NCBI RefSeq assembly: GCF_021023085.1
Contig: NZ_PGCK01000008.1
Location: 62,001-126,000, forward strand
Direction: 5' to 3'
DNA: 64,000 nucleotides
Source of the DNA: Methanooceanicella nereidis
Lineage (GTDB): Archaea; Halobacteriota; Methanocellia; Methanocellales; Methanocellaceae
A program made the translations under genes and the position numbers. This document shows, piece by piece, positions 36,374-44,903 of the stretch (position 1 is its first letter; the number at the start of each line of letters is the position of its first letter). The notes under the pieces are model-generated. The model was not told where the DNA came from. It saw nothing but the letters and a program-made list of their open reading frames with translations, and searched no databases.

Positions 36374-36979
36374 TTAACGCCTCGCGTACATAATGCTGAA
36401 ATAATCGCTCGACTCCGGCAGTTTGTCCCCGGAGTAGACCTTCTGGCCGTCCATGAATATCCTTTCGACAAGCATGAACTCCTTGAATCCTTCCTCTCTC
36501 AGTATTGCCGCGGTCTCCGCAGGCTTACGGACCTTCAGTATGATCTTCGAGTCAGGGTCGCCGCCATCGGTCACGATGAATCCTCCTGATACCGACACCC
36601 CGGCTATCGAAGCGAATGCCGTTATGGAACTGATGCCGGGCTCGGTCCTGTATTCAATGTCGGGGTATGAATCCTTCATGACCGCGCAAAGCCTCCAGAA
36701 GGTCGAATAGAAATTAGGGTCTCCTATCATCCCAAGGACAGCCAGGCCATTTCGACCGACAGGAGTTATCTTTTCAAGATTCTCTTCCATGCATTTCCTG
36801 ATACGGTCCTCGTCCGATGTCATCGGGAAATCAAGTATCTCCGCCTCGCAATAGGGCGAGACAAGATCATAGGCCATCTTGCCGGGGACGAACACCTTAT
36901 CCGCATCCTTCAGCAGCCTGACAGCGCGCAGCGTCAGCAACTCGGGGTTTCCCGGGCCGAGGCCAAGTCCTATCAGCAT
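36374..36979 (-). CDS. cbiL: Cobalt-precorrin-2 C20-methyltransferase
   Basis: Methylates C20, the first methylation specific to the corrin branch. [21 protein letters not shown] opens the protein, with [17 protein letters not shown] and [21 protein letters not shown] as SAM and substrate regions. The protein (201 residues) is slightly shorter than bacterial CbiL but ends after the usual last strand. It starts on the last base of the cbiT stop region. Confidence 0.9.
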   Translation of the reverse strand: MLIGLGLGPGNPELLTLRAVRLLKDADKVFVPGKMAYDLVSPYCEAEILDFPMTSDEDRIRKCMEENLEKITPVGRNGLAVLGMIGDPNFYSTFWRLCAVMKDSYPDIEYRTEPGISSITAFASIAGVSVSGGFIVTDGGDPDSKIILKVRKPAETAAILREEGFKEFMLVERIFMDGQKVYSGDKLPESSDYFSIMYARR

Positions 36980-37503
36980 TATCGTCTTCCTCCTACTATG
37001 ATGTAGACGGGGTCTATGGGCTTGAACATGAAGCCTCCCGCAATATCATATGACCTCGAGACCTGTACGTTGATCGCCTCTTTGAATATGCCCAGCCTCC
37101 GCATCGTATCCACCGCAGTCTTAAGGGTATCCGGCATGACTGCGTTGACGACTATGTTGCCTTTTACTTTAGCCGAAAGAAGCTCCAGTACTTTTTCAAG
37201 GTCTTTCGAACCGCCCACAAAAGCGCAGTCCAGACACTCTATAGGCCCCAGGAATTCCAGAGCGTTTCCCTTCAGGAACTCGATCCCGGCAGCGCCGGAA
37301 GATGCGGCCAGCGTTTTAGCATACTCTATAGCCTCGTCCCTGCGGTCTATAGCGTATACCTTATTCGCGAGCTTTGAAGCATCTATCGATACTTTTCCCG
37401 TGCCGCATCCTATATCGGCAAAAACGTCGCCTTTCTTAAGCCCTAGTTTATACAGCGATATGGCCATTATTTCGTCTTGAGTAGGTCCGCCCTTTAGTTT
37501 CAT
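36979..37503 (-). CDS. cbiT: Cobalt-precorrin-6B C15-methyltransferase (decarboxylating)
   Basis: Class I Rossmann methyltransferase that methylates C15 and decarboxylates the C12 side chain. GGPTQDEIMAISLYKLGLKKGDVFADIGCGTGKVSIDAS is the CbiT signature with the SAM loop; FVGGSKDLEKVLELL follows. Length 174 is typical of stand-alone archaeal CbiT. It is the first gene of the unit cbiT-L-F-G-H-C-D-E, whose promoter faces cbiM. CbiJ, CbiA and CbiP are not in the window. Confidence 0.92.
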   Translation of the reverse strand: MKLKGGPTQDEIMAISLYKLGLKKGDVFADIGCGTGKVSIDASKLANKVYAIDRRDEAIEYAKTLAASSGAAGIEFLKGNALEFLGPIECLDCAFVGGSKDLEKVLELLSAKVKGNIVVNAVMPDTLKTAVDTMRRLGIFKEAINVQVSRSYDIAGGFMFKPIDPVYIIVGGRR

Positions 37504-37535
37504 GGGATCACTTTATCAAATTATTTTGTTTTGAT

Positions 37536-37691
37536 TAAACTTTAGTTTAATTAATTCATCAGGCCATTATATAGCTGTCGATACAACATTTTTTTAATAT
37601 ACTCCAAAAAATTTGTGTAAGAGCAAAAAATTTAAGAATGATATGGGACAATACTTAACAAAATTTTACTTAACTAAACTTTACTTTAATT
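37536..37691. promoter_or_regulatory. Divergent cbi promoter region with repeated 17-bp element
   Basis: TAAACTTTAGTTTAATT (37536-37552) and TAAACTTTACTTTAATT (37675-37691) match at 16 of 17 positions. One lies about 33 bp from the cbiT start, the other abuts the ribosome site of cbiM. Each is partly palindromic. ATTATATA (about 37567-37574) is a TATA candidate. The position suggests operators for one cobalt- or corrin-responsive repressor acting on both units. No cobalamin riboswitch is seen. Confidence 0.5.
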
Positions 37692-37704
37692 GGAGGTATG
37701 AAAT

Positions 37705-38397
37705 CTGCATATAATGGAGGGGTTCTTGCCCTTATTATGGGCGATAATGTGGTATGTCGTCTCTATCCCGTTCGTGCTTTACGGCATAATGGAGATAAAA
37801 AAGCTATTCAGGGAGCATCCGGAACAAAAAATGATACTGGCCGTCAGCGGAGCGTTCATTTTCGTACTGTCATCGTTAAAATTACCGTCAGTCACCGGCT
37901 CATCGTCGCAACCGACCGGGACCGGAGTCTCTTCGGTACTGTTCGGGCCTGCCATCACATCGGTCATGGCCACGATAGTGCTTATATTCCAGGCAATACT
38001 CTTAGCGCACGGCGGCATAACCACTCTCGGCGCCAACGTGTTCTCCATGGGCATCGCCGGACCTCTCATCGGCTGGCTAGCTTTCAAGGGAATGAGGAGC
38101 TTTAAGGCGGGCATGATCCCCAGCGTGTTTGTCGCTGCCGTGCTTGCAGACTGGGTCACTTATCTGGTGACATCAATACAGCTCGCTCTGGCATATCCGG
38201 GCGCTGACATCATATCGTCATTCACCGCTTTCGCGACAGTGTTCGCTGTCACTCAGGTGCCGCTGGCTATCGGCGAAGGCATCATCATGGCGATATTCTT
38301 CGACTTCCTCCTGTCCAACCGCCCGAAGATGATACGCGAGATCCTCAAGGAGAAGATCGGAAAGGCTTCTTCCGAGACACCGGGGGTGGCGCAGTGA
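37705..38397 (+). CDS. cbiM: Cobalt ECF transporter substrate-binding membrane protein
   Basis: S component of the cobalt ECF importer; it captures Co2+ in the membrane. Landmarks are HIMEGFLP at the N-terminus, AILLAHGGITTLGANVFSMGIAGPLIGW, and about seven hydrophobic helices. In CbiM/NikM the N-terminal amine and His2 are metal ligands, so the protein must begin MHI. Here codon CTG at 37705 precedes CAT ATA ATG GAG, with GGAGG 8 bases upstream; the first in-frame ATG (37714) would delete His2. CTG initiation is therefore inferred. It overlaps cbiN by 4 bases. Confidence 0.92.
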   Translation: MHIMEGFLPLLWAIMWYVVSIPFVLYGIMEIKKLFREHPEQKMILAVSGAFIFVLSSLKLPSVTGSSSQPTGTGVSSVLFGPAITSVMATIVLIFQAILLAHGGITTLGANVFSMGIAGPLIGWLAFKGMRSFKAGMIPSVFVAAVLADWVTYLVTSIQLALAYPGADIISSFTAFATVFAVTQVPLAIGEGIIMAIFFDFLLSNRPKMIREILKEKIGKASSETPGVAQ

Positions 38398-38687
38398 GCG
38401 GCGAGGCTAAAAAAAGCAAACTTGGACTATATTTACTTGGCATCATAGCTCTTATCATATTATTTACAGTACCGTTCATCATCAGCCCGGGAGCCGAATT
38501 CGGAGGAGCTGATGATGGGGCAGGAGAGGTCATAGTGGAGATGTCTCCCGGATATGAGCCGTGGTTCAATTCATTCTGGGAACCGCCCGGAGAGACAGAA
38601 TCGATGCTGTTCGCCTTACAGGCGGCCATAGGAGCTATAATCATAGGATACGTCATCGGTTACCTCAGAGGCAGTTCTGCGCAATGA
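38394..38687 (+). CDS. cbiN: Cobalt transport protein CbiN
   Basis: Small accessory subunit of the cobalt ECF transporter, needed for Co2+ loading of CbiM. Two transmembrane helices (about 10-30 and 72-90) flank an extracytoplasmic loop with GADDGAGEVIVEMSPGYEPWFNSFWEPPGETES, the usual CbiN pattern. It starts with GTG overlapping the cbiM stop (GTGA). Length 97 is normal. Confidence 0.93.
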   Translation: MSGEAKKSKLGLYLLGIIALIILFTVPFIISPGAEFGGADDGAGEVIVEMSPGYEPWFNSFWEPPGETESMLFALQAAIGAIIIGYVIGYLRGSSAQ

Positions 38688-38701
38688 ACAGATGATCATA
38701 A

Positions 38702-39472
38702 ATGGGACATGTAACAGGGATTGACTCTCTCGCATATAATAGCAGGGCGCTATACTGGCCGCCGGCAGGAAAGCTACTATTAAGTGTCTGCCTGCTGGTG
38801 GGCTCGTTATCCTCCTATAATCTGTACGGGCCCGCTATTGTACTGGGAGTCGGCCTTTTTCTTTTTTTATACTCCGTTAAGGGGAACCTGCCTTCTTTCA
38901 TACTTTTATTGATCGCGGCGGTAATGGCCTTTAACGCGGTCGGGGTGATAATAATCGCAGCGACACAGGCAGGATCCCCCGTATTCAGCATATCGCTGCC
39001 ATTCATTGTCATTAATATCTCACAAGAAGGCCTGGACCTTGCAGCCCTTGTGTTTTTAAGGTCCTTCGCCGGGCTGTTCGTGGTGCTATTTTTTGCCTCC
39101 TCCACGCCCATACCGCACATATTCAACTCTCTGAAGAAGATGGGGCTTCCGGATTACATCGCCGAGATCACGGTGCTCGTTTACCGCTACTCGTTCATGA
39201 TACTCGAGCAGTCCGAACAGATGGTCAACGCTGCCGGATGCCGTTTGGGGTTTTCGGGATGGTGGAACTACATGAGGACCACCGGAACGCTCACTGCCAA
39301 CCTTTTCATACGCTCTTTAGAGTTTGCCGAAAGGTCACAGAACGCCCTGCAGAGCCGTAACTTTACCGGGTCTTTCCCTGTTTTCAGAGAGCCAAAAAGA
39401 ATAACAACGGTCTGGATATTTTTGTCACTGGCAGTATTTGCTTCCGTTTATCTGATAGGAAACATTCGGTGA
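38702..39472 (+). CDS. cbiQ: Cobalt ECF transporter transmembrane protein
   Basis: T component that couples the ATPase to CbiM. About five hydrophobic helices are seen, with the cytoplasmic coupling motifs of the family: MLEQSEQMVNAAGCRLGFSG and FAERSQNALQSRNFTG, matching the two Ala-Arg-Gly-type signatures loosely. Length 256 is typical. It follows cbiN by 14 bases and precedes cbiO by 32. Confidence 0.92.
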   Translation: MGHVTGIDSLAYNSRALYWPPAGKLLLSVCLLVGSLSSYNLYGPAIVLGVGLFLFLYSVKGNLPSFILLLIAAVMAFNAVGVIIIAATQAGSPVFSISLPFIVINISQEGLDLAALVFLRSFAGLFVVLFFASSTPIPHIFNSLKKMGLPDYIAEITVLVYRYSFMILEQSEQMVNAAGCRLGFSGWWNYMRTTGTLTANLFIRSLEFAERSQNALQSRNFTGSFPVFREPKRITTVWIFLSLAVFASVYLIGNIR

Positions 39473-39504
39473 GCGGGTTTAAAGAAAAATCATGAGGTAT
39501 TTTG

Positions 39505-40665
39505 ATGTCTTCCATCCTTGAAACAAAAAACGTGGCCTTTTCCTACGAGAACGGAGAAGACGTGCTCAAAGAAGTATCCTCGGGAATTCCTGAAGGTAAA
39601 AAGACCGTGATACTAGGCCCCAACGGATCGGGAAAAAGCACGCTGATGCTGCATTACAACGGCGTCCTGAAGCCGAAGAAGGGCAGCGTGTCTTTCAGGC
39701 GCGAGCCATTAAGATATGATCGTAAGGGCCTGACATCTTTACGACAGAATGTTTGTCTGATGTTCCAGAACCCTGACGACCAGATATTCGCCGCAACGGT
39801 GGAAGAGGACGTGGCATTCGGTCCATTGAACCTCGGATTATCCAGAGATGAGATCGAAATGCGTGTCTATGAGGCGCTGGAAACGGTCGATTTGATAAAA
39901 TACCGGGAAAGGCCAACACAGCAGCTTTCTTTCGGGCAGAGGAAACGAGTGGCGCTTGCCGGCGCTCTGGCCATGAACCCCGAAGTGCTGATGATGGACG
40001 AGCCTACAGCAGGCCTTGACGCTCAGATGGTACATGAGATGATGGAACTCTCGGAAGAATTGAACCATAAAGGAAAGACGATAGTCATATGCACTCATGA
40101 TGTCGAGATGGCATACGAGTGGGCAGACGATGTGATACTGATGTACGAGGGCGGCGTCCTGTATAACGGTGATATTGACGGCCTGCTGGAGCGGGAAGAA
40201 CTGCTTCATCGAAGCAGGCTAAAATACCCGACGATCTATAAGCTTAACAGGCAAATGCATATCCGTACGGGAGAGCATGAGTTGCCGAGGCCTCAGTCTT
40301 TGCCGGAATGCTGTCAAAAATTTTTTAAGTCCGAAAACATAGCGCCGGGAAATTTTTATATAGCATATGTTGACGATCCCGGCTTTGACGCCAGCATTAT
40401 CAAGGCTTTTAAAAAACACAACATGGGCGTATTCGGAGTTAATGCAAAAAGAACGTCAAGGTCGATGGGACTGGATATCCATCATTATTTTTATGCCATA
40501 GACCAGGGCCTGATAAAGGCCAGTGTCGGGGAAGACTACCTGTTATTGACCGAATCATCGGTCAAAGGCCTTGTTAAGAGCAGGATAGACAGGTTCATGA
40601 TGAACTATTGCAGCGATATACAGATCATACCCCCGGATGATATTAGTCGCAGACAACATGTATGA
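39505..40665 (+). CDS. cbiO: Cobalt ECF transporter ATPase with C-terminal extension
   Basis: Energises cobalt import. Walker A is GPNGSGKST (about residue 38), the Q loop lies in MFQNPDDQIFAATVEEDVAFGP, the signature is LSFGQRKRVALAGAL, and Walker B with catalytic Glu is VLMMDEPTAGLD; the H loop is ICTHDVEMAYEWAD. After about residue 245 there is an extension of about 140 residues (IAPGNFYIAYVDDPGFDASIIKAF, GVFGVNAKRTSRSMGLDIHHYFYAIDQ) absent from bacterial CbiO, perhaps a regulatory domain. ATG 39505 has GAGGT at proper spacing; a TTG lies just before. Confidence 0.9.
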   Translation: MSSILETKNVAFSYENGEDVLKEVSSGIPEGKKTVILGPNGSGKSTLMLHYNGVLKPKKGSVSFRREPLRYDRKGLTSLRQNVCLMFQNPDDQIFAATVEEDVAFGPLNLGLSRDEIEMRVYEALETVDLIKYRERPTQQLSFGQRKRVALAGALAMNPEVLMMDEPTAGLDAQMVHEMMELSEELNHKGKTIVICTHDVEMAYEWADDVILMYEGGVLYNGDIDGLLEREELLHRSRLKYPTIYKLNRQMHIRTGEHELPRPQSLPECCQKFFKSENIAPGNFYIAYVDDPGFDASIIKAFKKHNMGVFGVNAKRTSRSMGLDIHHYFYAIDQGLIKASVGEDYLLLTESSVKGLVKSRIDRFMMNYCSDIQIIPPDDISRRQHV

Positions 40666-40770
40666 TCTAGCATTAAGTGTGTCGCCGGTGGTTGAAGTCC
40701 GGATCATATTATGGTTAGAAAACTATTAATTATTAATTAGATCATACATAACGATATCCTTTAAAATAAG

Positions 40771-40993
40771 AACACCTCGTTAGGTGAGGTTACCCCTTTA
40801 AACACAGGCTGCTGTCCGGAAACATCGAGAGATGCCAACGGGTAAAGCCGGCCCGGTCGGATTAAGGCCGTGCCTGATGCAGCTGATAAGCATACTGCTT
40901 ATCTACGTTATGCGGTGCCAAAGCTAAACAAGGAGGGAGTCAAGATCGTTTCACTACGACCGGAAAAGTCCTCCCCGGCAGTGTTTTTATTTT
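40771..40993 (+). promoter_or_regulatory. M-box (ykoK) magnesium riboswitch
   Basis: The leader of mgtE carries the M-box signature blocks in order: CTCGTTAGGTGAGG (about 40777-40789), AAACACAGGC (40800-40809), CCGGAAACATCGAGAGATGCC (split across 40816-40836), CAACGGGTAAAG, and GGTGCCAAAGCT (about 40914-40925). These are the conserved Mg2+-sensing core elements. Downstream, GGAGG (40932-40936) can pair with CCTCC (40970-40974) and a T-rich run follows at 40983-40994, giving a plausible terminator platform. High Mg2+ would then reduce mgtE expression. M-boxes are known mainly from bacteria. Confidence 0.9.
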
Positions 40994-41027
40994 TGGTCCC
41001 ATCAAAGGCAAAAATGGGAGGGCTGTC

Positions 41028-42359
41028 ATGATCCAGGAAGAATTCGAAAGGTTAATGGAAGAAAAAAAGTGGGGAGAGCTAAGAGAATTTTTAAACAGCC
41101 TTGAGTGGACGGACCTTAAGGATCTATTCTCGAGTATGAAAAGCTCCGACCTTGTCCCTGCTTTCCGCCTGCTTCACAAGGATGATGCCCTGGAGCTGTT
41201 TGAGAGCCTCGAGGTCGACAGGCAGGCAGAGCTTATCAACCTGATGAGCGACCCGGAGACCATCAAGCTCGTAGAAAGCCTGGACCCGGATGACAGGGCA
41301 AGGCTTTTCGAGGAGCTGCCGGCAAAGGTGACGAAGCAGCTTCTCAGGAACCTGAGCCCGGAGGCCAGGGAATCTGTGAATCTTTTACTGGGGTATCCGG
41401 AAGGCAGCGCCGGAAGGATCATGACCTCCAGGTACCTGTCGGCTAAGGCCAACAGGACCGCCGGCCAGATACTTTCAAGCCTTTATGCGACACCGCTGAG
41501 GCCTGACGAGATGCAGGTGATATTCGTTATAGACAGCGGACGCTTCTATAAGGGATACGTGACTCTGGGAAGCCTGATAAAGGCAAAGCCCGACATCACA
41601 ATGGGCGAACTGGCCGAGGAGCCGGACGTATTCGTTTCCACTTTCGACCCGAGGACAGAGGCTGCTAAGATAGTTAATGAGTATGATCTTCCTGCGATAG
41701 CCGTGGTCGACAGCGAGGGGCGCATGGTCGGCTCGGTGACTTTCGACGATGTCCTCGATGTGGTCGAGGAGGAAGCCACCGAAGACTTCCAGAAATTGGG
41801 TTCGGTGGGAGTCATAAAGACCAGCGTTAAAGGCGCAAGCTCATGGCTTCTATACCAGAAGCGTGTCCCGTGGCTGTTATTCCTTGTCCTGATGAGCATC
41901 ATATCCGGGGCTGAAATGTCCTATTTCGAGGGCACCATACAGGAAGTGGTCGCCCTGTTATTCTTCCTGCCGCTTTTAATAGGCAGCGGCGGCAATGCCG
42001 GTTCCCAGTCTGCCACCCTGATGGTCCGTTCCCTGGCGACGGGTGACGTAACCATAAAGGACTGGCTGAAACTTCTCACAAAAGAGATCACTGTCTCGCT
42101 CGCAATAGGCATTACTCTCGCCTTTGCGGTCGTAGCAATAGGTCTTGCCAAGGGCGGAGCCGAAGTTGCGCTTGTCGCAGCCTTTTCCATGGTCATGGTC
42201 GTGCTTCTCGGGTCTTTGATAGGTATGTCTCTCCCGTTCCTGCTGACCAGGCTGAACCTGGACCCGGCCACGTCGAGCACGCCTCTTGTGACCTCAGTGG
42301 CGGACATCGTGGGCGTATTGATATATCTATCGATAGCGACATGGTACTTCGGGATATGA
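41028..42359 (+). CDS. mgtE: Magnesium transporter MgtE
   Basis: Mg2+ channel/transporter. An acidic helical N domain (about 1-130) with repeated LEP/LDPDDRARLFEELP-type motifs is followed by two CBS domains (about 135-255), a plug helix and five transmembrane helices (about 280-443). The pore motif region LLIGSGGNAGSQSATLMVRSLATGD and the ending TPLVTSVADIVGVLIYLSIATWYFG are diagnostic. Length 443 is typical. GGGAGGG precedes the ATG by 7 bases. The M-box leader upstream and the Mg2+-binding N/CBS region give two levels of Mg2+ control. Confidence 0.95.
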   Translation: MIQEEFERLMEEKKWGELREFLNSLEWTDLKDLFSSMKSSDLVPAFRLLHKDDALELFESLEVDRQAELINLMSDPETIKLVESLDPDDRARLFEELPAKVTKQLLRNLSPEARESVNLLLGYPEGSAGRIMTSRYLSAKANRTAGQILSSLYATPLRPDEMQVIFVIDSGRFYKGYVTLGSLIKAKPDITMGELAEEPDVFVSTFDPRTEAAKIVNEYDLPAIAVVDSEGRMVGSVTFDDVLDVVEEEATEDFQKLGSVGVIKTSVKGASSWLLYQKRVPWLLFLVLMSIISGAEMSYFEGTIQEVVALLFFLPLLIGSGGNAGSQSATLMVRSLATGDVTIKDWLKLLTKEITVSLAIGITLAFAVVAIGLAKGGAEVALVAAFSMVMVVLLGSLIGMSLPFLLTRLNLDPATSSTPLVTSVADIVGVLIYLSIATWYFGI

Positions 42360-42385
42360 TCGCCGCATGGCTCTAACCGTAAGGT

Positions 42386-43087
42386 TCAGTCCCTGATATA
42401 GTAATGTTCTACCGGCCTCATTTCAGCATCGAACTCATACACAAGGGGGACTCCTGTGGGTATATTCAACTTTGGTATCTCGTCGTCAGAGATGCCGTCT
42501 ATATGTTTTACAAGGGCACGAAGGCTATTTCCGTGGGCTACGACCAGCACTTTTTTACCTGAACTTATGTCCGGGACAATATTCGATGTCCAGTAAGGCA
42601 CCGCGCGCTCACAGGTATCCTTTAACGATTCAGTCAGCGGGATCTCATCCTTTTTTAAAGCGCCATATCTCGGGTCATTCCCGGGATAGCGCGGATCATC
42701 GGGCTCAAGGGACGGCGGCCTCACATCATAGCTTCTTCTCCAGATAAAGACCTGCTCATCACCGTACTTCTTCGCCGTTTCCGCTTTGTTCAATCCCTGC
42801 AGGGCGCCATAATGCCTTTCGTTAAGCATCCATGACTTTTTCACCGGGATCCACATCAGGTCCGTCTCTTCCATGACGATCCACAGTGTTCTTATAGCCC
42901 TTTTCAAGTATGATGTATATGCGATGTCAAAAACGTAGCCTTCTTTTTTTAAGACGAGCCCGGCATCCCCGGCCTCTTTCACTCCTTTCTCGCTGAGGTC
43001 GACGTCCGTCCATCCTGTAAACCTGTTCTCCTTATTCCACAGGCTTTCACCGTGCCTTAAGAGGACCAATTTATTCCTGGCAGCCAT
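42386..43087 (-). CDS. gpmA: 2,3-bisphosphoglycerate-dependent phosphoglycerate mutase
   Basis: Interconverts 2- and 3-phosphoglycerate through a phosphohistidine. [27 protein letters not shown] holds the catalytic His near residue 11; [14 protein letters not shown] and [15 protein letters not shown] are the other active-site blocks. All family signatures of the dPGM type are intact. Most archaea use the cofactor-independent enzyme, so this gene may be a bacterial acquisition (inference). It is convergent with mgtE. Confidence 0.93.
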   Translation of the reverse strand: MAARNKLVLLRHGESLWNKENRFTGWTDVDLSEKGVKEAGDAGLVLKKEGYVFDIAYTSYLKRAIRTLWIVMEETDLMWIPVKKSWMLNERHYGALQGLNKAETAKKYGDEQVFIWRRSYDVRPPSLEPDDPRYPGNDPRYGALKKDEIPLTESLKDTCERAVPYWTSNIVPDISSGKKVLVVAHGNSLRALVKHIDGISDDEIPKLNIPTGVPLVYEFDAEMRPVEHYYIRD

Positions 43088-43181
43088 TCAATAATTCGGT
43101 CTGACTTACTGGTTAAAATCTTTAATTGAAAATTTAATTGATATTATCGGTTTAAATGATATGACCTGATTTGTGTGCTAT

Positions 43182-43206
43182 CCAAAAAATTTGGTGTCAC
43201 CCCAAA
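43182..43206 (+). promoter_or_regulatory. Palindromic candidate operator upstream of znuA
   Basis: CCAAA/TTTGG arms (43182-43194) and a GGTGTCACC palindrome (43193-43201) overlap, followed by CCAAA and the TATA-like CTTTTAAATA (about 43207-43216). The overlap with the promoter suggests a metal-dependent repressor site (Zur/DtxR type unknown). Confidence 0.35.
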
Positions 43207-43273
43207 CTTTTAAATATCAACTGAATAAATAATAATATTGGACCTGAATTTTAACTTTAACGGGCGTGATATC

Positions 43274-44128
43274 TTGTCAAACAGGAAGACATTATCTCTT
43301 CTAATAATAGTGTTTATGCTGGCGGCCGTCTTGAGCAGCGGATGTGTGAGCGGGCCGGGAAGCCAGGCAGATGGTGATAAGCTTGCCGTGGTAGTCAGCA
43401 TACTTCCACAGGCTCAATTTGTCGAGAAGATAGGGGGAGATAAGATAAAGGCCATCGTACTGATCCCTCCCGGAGCGGAGCCGCATGACTATGAGCCCAA
43501 AGCGAGCCAGCTTGCCGAGATAAGTAATGCAAGGATGTATGCCATACTGGGCTCGGGGATCCCGTTCGAGACCGTGTGGCTTGACAAGATAAGGGCCGTG
43601 AACGATAAAATGGAGATCGTGAACACGTCAGAGGGCGCGGACCTTATTTCGGGCGACCCTCATGCATGGCTGTCCCCTAAGCAGGCTATGGTGATGGTAG
43701 AGAATATCTATCAGGCACTGGCAAAACTGGACCCTGAAAACAGGGATTATTATTATAATAACAAAGAATCCTACATGAACGAGCTCAGGTCGCTTGACAG
43801 TGATATTGAGTCAACCATACGAGAAAGCGGTAAAACTAGCTTTATGGTGTTCCATCCGGCATGGGGATACTATGCCCGTGACTACGGCCTTGACATGATG
43901 TCTATAGAGGAAGAGGGCAAAGAGCCCAGCCCGTCGGACATCGAAAAGAGTATTAAGGAAGCAAGGGAAAAGGGCATAAAAGTCGTTTTCGTCGAGCCTC
44001 AGTTCAGCCAGGCCGGCGCGAAGGCTATCGCCGATGAGCTCGGGGGTACTGTCGTGGCCGTAGATCCTCTGGCAAAGGACTATCTACAGAACATGAGAAA
44101 AGTGACGGAAGCCTTCACTGGAGCATGA
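43274..44128 (+). CDS. znuA: Metal (zinc-type) ABC transporter substrate-binding lipoprotein
   Basis: Cluster A-I binding protein that captures Zn2+ or Mn2+ outside the cell. The signal ends in lipobox LSSGC. Metal ligands are visible: His in GAEPHDYEPKASQ, His in SGDPHAWLSPKQA, His in MVFHPAWGYYARDYGL, and an acidic residue in the region of VDPLAKDY. The loop between the first two His is short, without a His-rich insert. TTG 43274 is chosen because GGCGTGAT lies just upstream; a longer frame begins at TTG 43238. It heads a znuA-C-B operon. Confidence 0.88.
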   Translation: MSNRKTLSLLIIVFMLAAVLSSGCVSGPGSQADGDKLAVVVSILPQAQFVEKIGGDKIKAIVLIPPGAEPHDYEPKASQLAEISNARMYAILGSGIPFETVWLDKIRAVNDKMEIVNTSEGADLISGDPHAWLSPKQAMVMVENIYQALAKLDPENRDYYYNNKESYMNELRSLDSDIESTIRESGKTSFMVFHPAWGYYARDYGLDMMSIEEEGKEPSPSDIEKSIKEAREKGIKVVFVEPQFSQAGAKAIADELGGTVVAVDPLAKDYLQNMRKVTEAFTGA

Positions 44129-44135
44129 CGTTAAA

Positions 44136-44903
44136 ATGTGCGCGGATGTGGTCGAGCTAAAGGATGTCTGGGTATACTATGATGACATACCCGTCCTGGA
44201 GAATGTGAACCTCGCGGTCCACGAGCATGATTTTTTAGGTATCATAGGCCCTAACGGGGGCGGTAAGACCACGCTGTTGAAGGTGATACTAGGGCTCATC
44301 AAGCCTTCAAAAGGCACCGTAAGCATCATGGGGAATAGCCCGGACCATTCCCGTAAGTACATCGGATATGTCCCGCAGCACAAACAGTTCGACAGGGACT
44401 TTCCGATAAAAGTATGGGACGTCGTCATGATGGGGCGTCTCAGCCATACGGGCCTGTTCAAAAACTATAGCGAAGAAGACAAAAAAGCGACGAAAGAGGC
44501 CCTTGAGAGGGTCGAAATGCTCGAGTTCAAGGACCGGCAGATAGGAAAGTTATCCGGCGGACAGAGGCAAAGGGTATACATCGCCAGGGCACTTGCCGGG
44601 AACCCGAAACTGTTCCTTCTGGACGAGCCCATGACGGGCGTCGATTCAGCCGTGCAGGAAGAGCTTTATGAACTGCTGACAGAGCTAAATAAAAAGGCGG
44701 CAATAATCATGGTGTCCCACGATATAAGCGCCGTCTCAGTTCATGTCAATAAGTTAGCATGCCTTAACCATAAGCTGTATTATCACGATACTAAAGAACT
44801 CATCAGGGAGGAGCTTGAGGAAGCATATCATTGTCCCGTCGAGTTCATAGCCCACGGGGTGCCTCACAGGGTGCTCAGAGAACATAAGGATGACCGGAAA
44901 TGA
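44136..44903 (+). CDS. znuC: Metal ABC transporter ATP-binding protein
   Basis: ATPase of the zinc/manganese importer. Walker [10 protein letters not shown] (about residue 39), Q loop [13 protein letters not shown], signature [15 protein letters not shown], Walker [14 protein letters not shown] loop [10 protein letters not shown]. The motif around the Q loop and MMGRLSHTG are typical of the ZnuC/MntB family. It starts 7 bases after znuA and overlaps znuB by 4 bases. Confidence 0.92.
   Translation: MCADVVELKDVWVYYDDIPVLENVNLAVHEHDFLGIIGPNGGGKTTLLKVILGLIKPSKGTVSIMGNSPDHSRKYIGYVPQHKQFDRDFPIKVWDVVMMGRLSHTGLFKNYSEEDKKATKEALERVEMLEFKDRQIGKLSGGQRQRVYIARALAGNPKLFLLDEPMTGVDSAVQEELYELLTELNKKAAIIMVSHDISAVSVHVNKLACLNHKLYYHDTKELIREELEEAYHCPVEFIAHGVPHRVLREHKDDRK

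Noticed and set aside
37504-37704. Cobalamin riboswitch upstream of cbi genes
   Set aside because: No B12-box-like sequence or multi-stem GC-rich fold; the region is AT-rich with repeated short elements.
37698-38105. Frame starting at the ATG right after GGAGG before cbiM
   Set aside because: The ATG is only one base from the ribosome site and the frame is a shadow of cbiM, which has clear homology.
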